A stretch of 7,660 nucleotides of DNA from Candidatus Cloacimonadota bacterium (lineage in GTDB: Bacteria; Cloacimonadota; Cloacimonadia; Cloacimonadales; TCS61). The notes under the pieces were generated by a model, which was not told the origin of the DNA, did not search any database, and saw nothing but the letters and a program-made list of their open reading frames with translations. Where the stretch lies: assembly GCA_018654125.1 (NCBI GenBank), contig JABIME010000119.1, positions 1 through 7,660 of the forward strand, read 5' to 3'. This document shows positions 1-6,800 of this stretch, one piece after another. Position numbers and translations under genes: made by a program. Positions within the stretch are counted from its first letter, which is position 1. Every line of letters starts with the position of its first letter.

Positions 1-966
1 ATGCTCGGTATCTTCATACCAGTTTGCACCACCAGCAATAGCTGCATCTACCCAAGTCTCATCTTGTGGGAACCATGTGTAAACACCAAATGTATCAACA
101 CCAACTATTTCAACTGCTCCAAATCTGGCTTCAAAACTACCCTCACCAAGCTTTACATAAACTATATCGGTATCATCTGCACCTAAAGTAAGACCATTCT
201 GTCGAATAAGATCTGCATTAGGACTAAATATGATTGGAGGCAGTTCTTCTGCATAACCACCAAGAAATATTTGGTCCATAGGCGCGCTATTAACAGCAAA
301 TGTTCCTGTTGCGAAATCCATTATCCTGCCGGCAGTAGTAACATAATCGTGAAATGTTGGCCATCCGCCTGAATTTTGGATCCAAATATCATCATTTGAA
401 TGTACAGGACCAAAAAGATCATCATCACCATAGAATTTTACAAGAGCTGCAGCAAATCCTCCATCAGCATTTTCAGATGATTCAATATCTGTGAAGTATT
501 GATACTCTGCCAAACTCTTATTCTTTATAAGACGTTCTGAATATCTTTTAATTGGAGATTTATATGATTGAACAATCCAGCGTTCTCTTTTGGCAGTTAT
601 TAATGATTGAATTGCATAAGCCTGTTCTGTGGCAAGCCCCATGAAGCTATTAATAACTATGTGCTGTCCCCTGCTAGAAATATAATAAGTTGTTCTTCTG
701 TCCGGCTCAAGAATTTCAACAATACGTCCTGGTAACTGACGTGCATCATCATGTTCTATAGCAAGATGCAATCTTGTGGCTTCAGTACGCAAAAGTAGCT
801 CTTCCTGGATCTTATCATGAGAATATTGAGTTTGTAATTGGTTATGTCCGCTTATTACCATTAAGGAGGCGGAGGAAGCAACTGCAACTACACTAAGCAT
901 AACAGCTACAACCATTATGAGAACACTACCATTATTATTAAGTAATTTTTGTAATAGTTTCTTCAT
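1..966 (-). CDS. PilX/GspK-like minor prepilin with large DUF4900-like C-terminal region (3' end outside window)
   Basis: The frame is open from an ATG at 966 to the left edge (322 codons, no stop), so the C-terminus is missing. The ribosome binding site AAGGAG (972-977) lies 5 nt before the ATG and overlaps the stop codon of the upstream gene. The N-terminus is a short basic/polar leader ending at G13, then a hydrophobic stretch of about 22 residues starting SVLIMVVAVMLS. This resembles the PilX N-terminal segment, but the residue at +5 after the putative cleavage glycine is Met, not Glu, as is also known for GspK. Residues 183-213 contain GPVHSN (186-191), PTF (203-205) and TTAG (210-213). 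I associate this pattern with the DUF4900 family of PilX-like proteins; that is recalled, not searched. It is the last visible gene of the pilus operon and probably a tip or assembly-initiating minor pilin. Processing by prepilin peptidase is inferred. The product name is moderately secure. Confidence 0.75.
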   Translation of the reverse strand, partial: MKKLLQKLLNNNGSVLIMVVAVMLSVVAVASSASLMVISGHNQLQTQYSHDKIQEELLLRTEATRLHLAIEHDDARQLPGRIVEILEPDRRTTYYISSRGQHIVINSFMGLATEQAYAIQSLITAKRERWIVQSYKSPIKRYSERLIKNKSLAEYQYFTDIESSENADGGFAAALVKFYGDDDLFGPVHSNDDIWIQNSGGWPTFHDYVTTAGRIMDFATGTFAVNSAPMDQIFLGGYAEELPPIIFSPNADLIRQNGLTLGADDTDIVYVKLGEGSFEARFGAVEIVGVDTFGVYTWFPQDETWVDAAIAGGANWYEDTEH

Positions 967-971
967 AATAT

Positions 972-977
972 CTCCTT
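972..977 (-). promoter_or_regulatory. Ribosome binding site of the PilX-like gene
   Basis: AAGGAG read on the minus strand, 5 nt before the ATG at 966. It overlaps the TAA stop (978-976) of the PilW-like gene, which implies coupled translation. It fixes the start of a gene whose stop lies outside the window. Confidence 0.75.
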
Positions 978-1635
978 ATTCCGAAGCTGCATGAGAATTA
1001 CCTAAATAAACAGCAGTTTCATAGGTAATTGTTCTTACGTTCTTCCTAATATCATCTTCATTAGATTGGCGTGGTTGTTTTTCACGGAATCTAACCTGAC
1101 CAACAAGCTTAATTTTTACCATTGTAGCATTACCTTCAAAATCAGTATGGACGACACTCCAAATTTGATTTGGGTTCGTTATCCTGAATTGAGCTTGATT
1201 GCCAATGTATTTTGTTGGTGAAGATGGGAATATAACTCGTCTTTCGGGGAATGGCGTTAAACCATAACTCCCGTTTATTTCTATCTGACTATTATCGTTA
1301 ATAGCATAAGTAACCCAGTAATTACTTTCCAGGTCTAGATTTAGTACAAGAGGTGTAACTTTAATGGAAGATGATCCAATTACTACTTTCTTAGCTGTAG
1401 ACAATCCAATTAATCCTTCATCATCAGTTACATTTTCATACATATATCCATGTCTCATGATTTCTATAGCATCAAAGAGATCCTGTTGTAATTGAGTATA
1501 CAGTTTAACTTCCTGAAAAGTAGTTGTAAAATGAATTATTCCAATTCCAAATATTACAAATACCAATGTTACAAGTGGAAGCCCTGCTAATATCTCTATA
1601 AGGGAATAGCCTTTGTTATTTTTTAATATTTTCAT
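976..1635 (-). CDS. PilW/GspJ-like minor prepilin
   Basis: A 219-residue prepilin. The N-terminus has a type III (prepilin peptidase) signal: a basic leader ending K8-G9, cleavage expected before Y10, then SLIE with the conserved Glu at +5 (E14), and a hydrophobic helix to about residue 36. The GLPLVT segment after the Glu resembles PilW proteins. The rest is a soluble, beta-rich-looking domain with no cysteine and no domain I can name. It starts 2 nt after the stop of the PilV-like gene; its ribosome binding site GAGGAA (1641-1646) lies in the last codons of that gene. By position (second of three minor prepilins) and length it fits PilW of type IV pili, or GspJ of type II secretion; pilT in the same operon favours the pilus. 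It would sit at the pilus tip or in the priming complex in the inner membrane. The prepilin call is very secure, the PilW subtype less so. Confidence 0.88.
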   Translation of the reverse strand: MKILKNNKGYSLIEILAGLPLVTLVFVIFGIGIIHFTTTFQEVKLYTQLQQDLFDAIEIMRHGYMYENVTDDEGLIGLSTAKKVVIGSSSIKVTPLVLNLDLESNYWVTYAINDNSQIEINGSYGLTPFPERRVIFPSSPTKYIGNQAQFRITNPNQIWSVVHTDFEGNATMVKIKLVGQVRFREKQPRQSNEDDIRKNVRTITYETAVYLGNSHAASE

Positions 1636-1637
1636 AA

Positions 1638-2111
1638 CTATTCCTCATCCTTAGTTCTATAAAAATAATCTTCACGCAGAATCAGAGTTCTTTCCTTATT
1701 AAGAATGCTATTAAGGAAATATTCTGGGCCATCACGCCAAGTTATTTTAATACTTATCTTGTCGTAATCTACATACTGAGAAACAGCAAGATCTGTTGTT
1801 GTAGATATTGTAGGTGGATAGATAAGTCCGTAAACAGGCTCTTCATTTTCATCATCAATTAAGAAATTTCCAGAAGTTATCGAATTTGTATAGGTTACGC
1901 CTTCGTTATACCTGTTTAGGTACTTAACTTCTTCTAATTTCTGATGAGCTTTTAAGAGTACGACTCTGTAGTGGTAATTCCCAATTGCACTGTGCCATGC
2001 ATAATACGAACTTAAGAATAACCCCGTAAGAGCAATGGTAACGATCATCAAACCCGCAAGAGCTTGGATGATACCAAAACCATCTTCTGAACTTAATATC
2101 TTTTTAAACAT
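1638..2111 (-). CDS. PilV/GspI-like minor prepilin with Gln instead of Glu at +5
   Basis: A 157-residue prepilin-like protein. The leader ends D10-G11, then F12-GIIQ and a hydrophobic helix to about residue 38. The residue at +5 is Gln (Q16), where almost all prepilins have Glu. The segment KAHQKLEEVK (54-63) after the helix resembles the conserved LAExKLEE-type stretch of the PilV/GspI family. There is no cysteine. The ATG overlaps the pilT stop codon (TAATG, 2113-2109), and only a weak G-rich stretch lies upstream, so initiation probably depends on coupling to pilT translation. It is the first of three consecutive minor prepilins, matching the V-W-X (I-J-K) order. Expected role: a subunit of the minor pilin complex that primes fibre assembly. 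The prepilin class is secure; whether the leader is cleaved normally is inference. Confidence 0.85.
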   Translation of the reverse strand: MFKKILSSEDGFGIIQALAGLMIVTIALTGLFLSSYYAWHSAIGNYHYRVVLLKAHQKLEEVKYLNRYNEGVTYTNSITSGNFLIDDENEEPVYGLIYPPTISTTTDLAVSQYVDYDKISIKITWRDGPEYFLNSILNKERTLILREDYFYRTKDEE

Positions 2112-3166
2112 TAGAATGCCGTCCCCGTAGCAAACATCTTTGGATTATCTGCTACTTCTTCTGCTACTTTTCTATCGAGATAACCATTCATTACATGATT
2201 ATATAATGATTGATCTTTAGACTGCATACCCTCCTTATTTCCAGATTGTATTACAGAAGGGATCTGATATGTTTTCTCTTCACGAATAAGATTTTTAACA
2301 GCATTATTTGCTATCATTATCTCAAGAGCAGGTATTCTATCGCTTTCATCTTTCATAGGAAGCAAGGTTTGTGCAATTACTGCCTGTAAAGATTCAGAAA
2401 GCATGGAACGAACTTGAGCCTGCTGTTCTTTTGGAAACATATCAATTATCCTGTCGATAGATTTTGTAGCACTACTTGTGTGCAATGTAGCTAACACAAG
2501 ATGACCTGTTTCAGCGGCTGTTAATGCCAATGCAACTGTTTCAAGGTCACGCATTTCTCCCACCAATATCACATCGGGATCTTCACGCAAGGCAGAACGC
2601 AATGCAGCCTTAAAAGACCAAGTGTCATGCCCCACTTCCCTTTGATTCATAAGTGAGTTTTTACTTCTATGCGTAAATTCTATAGGATCTTCAATTGTTA
2701 TAATATGGCAATGCTTATGGTCGTTAACGTAATCAACCATTGTGGCTAGGGTAGTAGATTTACCACTACCTGTAGGTCCGGTTACCAAAATAAGACCACG
2801 CTGTCTCATAGAAAGTCTTGCAAGAATTTCAGGGAGATGCAGATCTTCAAAATCTTTGATAGCATTAGGTATAACACGAAATGCTACACCTAATCCGTTA
2901 ACCTGGTGGAATGCATTAACACGAAATCGTGTATCATCATCCAATTTTGTAGAAAAGTCGATCTCCAATTTTTCTTTGAAGATCGTTATCTGCGATTCAT
3001 TCATTGTGCTGAAGATAAGTTTTTCAACTTCCTCAACCTCCATCACAGGTAAATTAAGTTTTTTCATCTGTCCCAATACTCTTATCATTGGGATAGAACC
3101 CGCACTTATGTGCAGGTCAGATGCACCTGCATCTGAAGTAAATTGTAATAATTCTTTAACAGTCAA
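2111..3166 (-). CDS. pilT: Type IV pilus retraction ATPase PilT (TTG start)
   Basis: A 351-residue cytoplasmic secretion ATPase that depolymerises the pilus by hydrolysing ATP at its inner-membrane base. All PilT hallmarks are present in order: N-terminal GASDLHISAGSIPMIRV (14-30), Walker A GPTGSGKST (130-138), Asp box around ITIEDPIEF (156-164), Walker B region with VILVGEMRD (199-207, E204), His box GHLVLATLHT (221-230), and AVKNLIRE (289-296), the counterpart of the AIRNLIRE motif needed for retraction. Length is typical of PilT and there is no extra N-terminal domain as in PilB. The start is TTG (3166-3164): the frame has a stop a few codons upstream, the next ATG is M27, inside the conserved N-terminus, and a GGGGGGTG ribosome binding site lies 6 nt before the TTG. 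It sits between the major pilin and the minor prepilins, 20 nt after pilA. Identity is very secure; PilU is a less likely alternative. Confidence 0.96.
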   Translation of the reverse strand: MTVKELLQFTSDAGASDLHISAGSIPMIRVLGQMKKLNLPVMEVEEVEKLIFSTMNESQITIFKEKLEIDFSTKLDDDTRFRVNAFHQVNGLGVAFRVIPNAIKDFEDLHLPEILARLSMRQRGLILVTGPTGSGKSTTLATMVDYVNDHKHCHIITIEDPIEFTHRSKNSLMNQREVGHDTWSFKAALRSALREDPDVILVGEMRDLETVALALTAAETGHLVLATLHTSSATKSIDRIIDMFPKEQQAQVRSMLSESLQAVIAQTLLPMKDESDRIPALEIMIANNAVKNLIREEKTYQIPSVIQSGNKEGMQSKDQSLYNHVMNGYLDRKVAEEVADNPKMFATGTAF

Positions 3167-3198
3167 AAAACACCCCCCGACTCAACTTAGTCGAGAAG
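3165..3198 (-). promoter_or_regulatory. Hairpin plus T-run at the pilA-pilT junction: candidate attenuator / coupling element
   Basis: On the minus strand CTTCTCGACT (3198-3189) can pair with AGTCGGGGGG (3182-3173) around the loop AAGTTG. The inner five pairs are all Watson-Crick; the outer five are a mix of C-G and T·G. After the stem come TG and TTTTTT (3170-3165), as in an intrinsic terminator. The pilA stop TAA starts at the last base of the 5' arm, the 3' arm holds the pilT ribosome binding site, and the T-run leads into the TTG start. It could act as a leaky terminator, as a hairpin hiding the pilT start until a ribosome reaches the pilA stop, or both. The fold is read from sequence; the function is inferred. 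Confidence 0.5.
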
Positions 3199-3618
3199 GT
3201 CTTCTTCTTCGCTGTCCTCGTCATCGATACCATATCCATGATAAGCAGCATCTTCAACGTCGTACCAAACTGATTTTCCTTCACCTTCTGGAAAATCTGC
3301 TGTAGATGTAGCCATATATTTCTTTGGTGGGTTACCTACAACTTCAAATTCCCAATTCTTCTCTGTTCTATTACCAAGATTAGTATCTTCTAAAGCAGCT
3401 TCAACATCGTAATCTGTAGTAGATCCGTAAGTTTGATACTGAACTCTGTAAGTTTGGCGCAATGCAGCAATAGCAGATTGTGCTTCTGTTGATCTTGCTT
3501 GGCGTACATAACTCATGTAAATTGGAACCGCAATAGCTGCCAAAATGGCAATAATAACAACAACAACTAACAACTCGATAAGACTGAATCCTTTTTGATT
3601 TTGTAATTTCTTAAACAT
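3187..3618 (-). CDS. pilA: Type IV major pilin (PilA/GspG-like prepilin) with acidic C-terminal tail
   Basis: A 143-residue prepilin, about 133 residues after cleavage. The signal is canonical: leader ending K9-G10, cleavage before F11, SLIE with Glu at +5 (E15), then a long hydrophobic N-terminal helix containing P32. Prepilin peptidase would cleave and methylate F11, and the mature subunit would polymerise into the fibre. The globular part is short, lacks cysteine (so no disulfide loop as in Pseudomonas pilin), is rich in Tyr/Trp/Phe, and ends in a strongly acidic tail (D132-D143, nine Asp/Glu of twelve). A strong AGGAGG ribosome binding site lies 7 nt before the ATG, and it is the first gene of the operon behind a candidate sigma-54 promoter, as expected for an abundant subunit. 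A GspG-type pseudopilin is the alternative, but adjacent pilT makes a pilus more likely. The gene symbol is by role, not by a checked orthologue. Confidence 0.9.
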   Translation of the reverse strand: MFKKLQNQKGFSLIELLVVVVIIAILAAIAVPIYMSYVRQARSTEAQSAIAALRQTYRVQYQTYGSTTDYDVEAALEDTNLGNRTEKNWEFEVVGNPPKKYMATSTADFPEGEGKSVWYDVEDAAYHGYGIDDEDSEEEDLLD

Positions 3619-3625
3619 TATACGT

Positions 3626-3631
3626 CCTCCT
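3626..3631 (-). promoter_or_regulatory. Strong ribosome binding site of the major pilin
   Basis: AGGAGG read on the minus strand, 7 nt upstream of the pilA ATG (3618). It is the strongest Shine-Dalgarno match in the window, fitting a highly expressed structural subunit. Confidence 0.85.
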
Positions 3632-3654
3632 AGATTATTTTCGAATTTTTATTA

Positions 3655-3670
3655 TGCAACTTCTGTTCCG
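3655..3670 (-). promoter_or_regulatory. Candidate sigma-54 (-24/-12) promoter of the pilus operon
   Basis: CGGAACAGAAGTTGCA on the minus strand compares with the RpoN consensus TGGCACR-N4-TTGCW. The GG and GC doublets are separated by exactly 10 nt and the -12 box TTGCA is perfect; the -24 box differs at two positions (C for T, A for C). Transcription would start near 3644, giving a leader of about 26 nt that contains the AGGAGG site. RpoN/PilR control of pilA is established in Pseudomonas and in some deltaproteobacteria; its use here is inferred. No sigma-70 pair with good boxes and spacing was found in the same stretch. Confidence 0.55.
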
Positions 3671-3761
3671 AGAAAATTATTCCTTTCATTTTTCTACAAG
3701 TTTTTTTTATTTTTTATATAATAATACTAATAATATATAATAAATTGTTTTATCAGCATAG

Positions 3762-3783
3762 TTCTAATAGTATTATATTGGAA
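3762..3783. repeat. Imperfect inverted repeat upstream of the pilA promoter, possible activator site
   Basis: TTCTAAT (3762-3768) and ATTGGAA (3777-3783) form 7-bp arms with one mismatch around an 8-bp spacer. The centre is about 130 bp upstream of the predicted sigma-54 start, the usual distance for an NtrC/PilR-type enhancer. The stretch between it and the promoter (about 3700-3750) is almost pure A/T with an 8-base T run, which could favour bending. Weak evidence on sequence alone. Confidence 0.25.
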
Positions 3784-3802
3784 TCTATAAGTTTGTTTTC
3801 TA

Positions 3803-3837
3803 TAAAAACAGGTTCGTGCAGTTTACCACACGAACCT
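3803..3837 (-). terminator. Intrinsic terminator of the large secreted-protein gene
   Basis: On the minus strand AGGTTCGTG (3837-3829) and CACGAACCT (3818-3810) form a perfect 9-bp stem with a 10-nt loop, followed by G and TTTTT (3808-3804). It begins 25 nt after the TAA of the 1029-residue gene. It separates that gene from the downstream pilus operon, so the two are distinct transcription units. Confidence 0.85.
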
Positions 3838-3862
3838 AATGCTTTGAAATGTAAGTTGATCT

Positions 3863-6800
3863 TTACTTTAGCAATAACATTCTTTTTGTATCAATAATAT
3901 TTCTATTAATAACCAGCCGATAGAAATAAACACCCGAAGATACAGCTTTATCATTATCATCGGTTCCATTCCAAACAAACGAATGTTGCCCTGAAGTAAG
4001 CATGCCGGCATTAATCTTCTTCACTCTCTGTCCTTTCAAATTATAGATATTTAATTCTACATTCCTAAAATTTTTATTAGCTATCGAGAATGTAATAGTT
4101 GTTGAAGGATTGAAAGGATTTGGGAAATTCGTATAAAGTTTCGTCTCTATTTGTGGTAGATCACCAGCTGATGCAGAAGTTTTGGTTATAAGTTGCGAAA
4201 AGGCTGATATTGATTCCACACCATTTGTATAAACAGACCTTATAGCAAATTGATATGTGGCATTTTGAAGTAATACCCAACTTTGATCAACATAAATAGT
4301 ATCTCCAATTTCCTGAGCAATAAGCTCCCAATCTTCTGGATTATTATGCTGACTTTCATAGAATCTGTAAACATTAAATGATTCAAACTCTCTGCTTCCC
4401 ATAATTGCGCTGTCAGGTTTTTGTTTAGTTACTTGATCATTAGGAAGAGTATTCCCCATATTTATACCATATGCTCTTATCATAAAATTTCGTTCATAAT
4501 TTGGTCCATAAGAATCTAATACTGTCCACATACCTCCGGTAGTCCAATCTTCTATAAGATATTGCGTCCCGCTTTGATATTCCCATGGTTCGCCATCTCC
4601 ATCATCAAGTCCAATTGCTGTATATAAATTAGGTGTAGAAACACCCATAAAGAAACCTTCAAAAGCTTCGATTGGTTCTTCAAGAAGATGAATATTCCAT
4701 TCGTCATCAATATTATTTATAAAACCAGATTCATAAAGCACAACATCTGTATTGGGTTCACCGTTTTCATCTAATCCAAATAGATATAGTTTCACCTGAT
4801 TATGGGCTGTATAGTCAGAACATAAATACCACTGAATTTCCTCAACAATTGAAATATTGGGATGAACAGCACCGAATACTGCGTTTGGGGGTGTAGAGTT
4901 TAAACCAAACAAGAAATCCTGCTCTCCATCATCATAGCGGAATTCTCCTCCACCTTGTCCTGGAGATGACCATGATAAGGCAACTTCGATTCCAAAGGGA
5001 TCTTGTACAGCTTGTACATTGCCTGGAGGTAATGCAATTTCATTTAATGTTATTGTTCCAAGATCTAAAGCAGTACTTCCAACAATTATCTCTTCGGCAT
5101 AATTGTCATACCCATCTAATGAGATCTGAATATTGTATGTAATATTTGTGTAAACATCGTTTATAACAAAATCACCATTTTCATCTGTCGTAGCTTCATA
5201 ATTTTCAAATCCGGTAATTTCTACAATGGCATTCTCTAAGCCAATTGCAGGGAGATCACTTCCAACCACATGTCCAGAAACAGCAACAAGACCCAGCGGG
5301 ATAAGATTAAAATCGAGTTGTGTTACTTCATCTTCTATAACTTGTTCTGTGATCGTTTGAGGAGAATATCCCATTAATTCTGCAGTGAAATCATACTCAC
5401 CTTCCAATATATTACCAAAATGGTAATATCCAAGATTATCTGTATTGGTAACTGTTTGTGTTTCCTCTATTGTAATTTGTGCTTCAGCCAGCGGATTATT
5501 TGCATCATCATAAACATAACCTTCTACTTCCCCCATCGCACCAAGATAAAAGGTAAAAGTTGTATTAGCAAAAAATTCACCTGAATAACTAACTTCTGGT
5601 GGATTTGCCGGATCAAAAACTAATGTATCATCTCGCTCGTATCTTGTTCTATCCATATGCTCTAAGGTTGTATCATGTAAAAAATAATTGGTTGTACCAT
5701 AATTTTGTGTATCCATAGGTCTATGAGCCATTACTACCAGGTTACCACCGTTATAATAATATGGGGTTGTAAGCTGAATTTGTACACTACTCGATGCAGA
5801 AAAATATGAAACCGTACTATTAAAAACTTCTGTCAACGATGTTGACGGTATCCAACCATCTGTTAGGTTTGTTTGTGTTGTTTCCCCTATCCATAGCGCA
5901 GTTGGCTTATTCATAAGGTCGTCTGTGAAATTTGTGTAATATGTAATCGCTGTTATCATTCCCTCTGCACCAGCCAATTCATCTGCAAAATATAAGATCT
6001 CGGTAAGGCTGTTCTTATGTTCAAAACTCAATGGAGTTCGGGTATTATTTTCGATTCCCTCACCAATTGTTATTTCAAGAACTCCTTGTGGAAAAACAGT
6101 TACTTCCAGCGTGCCTGTTTCGTCATTCAATGTATTTTCATCTCCAGCAAGAATGACTTGTCCATGAAGCATAACAGATCCAGCAGGTTCATCGGCGGGA
6201 ACATTCCAAACAAGGCTGTGTATCACAATCTCATCAGGTGCAATAGTTTGGATAATATCAATCGAGCTTAATTCCGTATTATTATTTTTGAACAATTTAA
6301 CAGTATAGGAATCTTGAGAATTATATCCAACGTTCTTTACAGCAATTTCATAATTTTCCGTATTGCCAGCATTGACAACCGTATCCCCATTAACACTCAA
6401 ACCGGCAAGGTCGTTATCATACGTGATCAGTGTTCCTTCTAATAGCACATCATCAATATACCAATAATCGAGATCAAAGCTATAACCGTTAAAGAAAAAC
6501 CCAAGCTGGAAAGATTCCGAGCCAACATCACTTGTTGTAATTGTTAAATTTTCTACAACGGGGCCAATATCTCCTGTGGGAGCAACTTCATAAGCTGTAT
6601 TCCATGTAACACCATCACTGGATGTTTTTATTCCAATTGTATATCCGCTTCCACTAAAATCGTTTAAGAAATGGGAATAGATCAGATCCAGCGAAGTAGC
6701 TCCTACAGTATTAACTGGACCAGATGCATATATTGCTTCTCCGGTAAAAGATGGTGACCAATTGAAACACAATTCCGGAGAAGTTCCACCTGCATTTGAG

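Noticed and set aside
1..186. Plus-strand open frame of 61 codons at the left edge
   Set aside because: Lies antisense within the well-supported PilX-like frame. It has a Cys/Asn-rich composition with no domain, and no ribosome binding site can be assessed.
2742..3305. Plus-strand open frame of 187 codons
   Set aside because: Antisense to the conserved core of pilT and the end of pilA; the minus-strand product is unmistakable. Its length follows from the coding bias of the opposite strand.
3551..3570. Short AAC-type trinucleotide repeat in pilA
   Set aside because: It encodes the run of valines in the hydrophobic pilin helix, so composition explains it.
976..3618. Type II secretion pseudopilin operon
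   Set aside because: The I-J-K-like order fits, but the neighbouring ATPase is a clear PilT with its retraction motif and no GspE features, so a type IV pilus is the better reading.
6017..6271. Plus-strand open frame of 84 codons
   Set aside because: Antisense inside the 1029-residue secreted protein, with no recognisable protein features.
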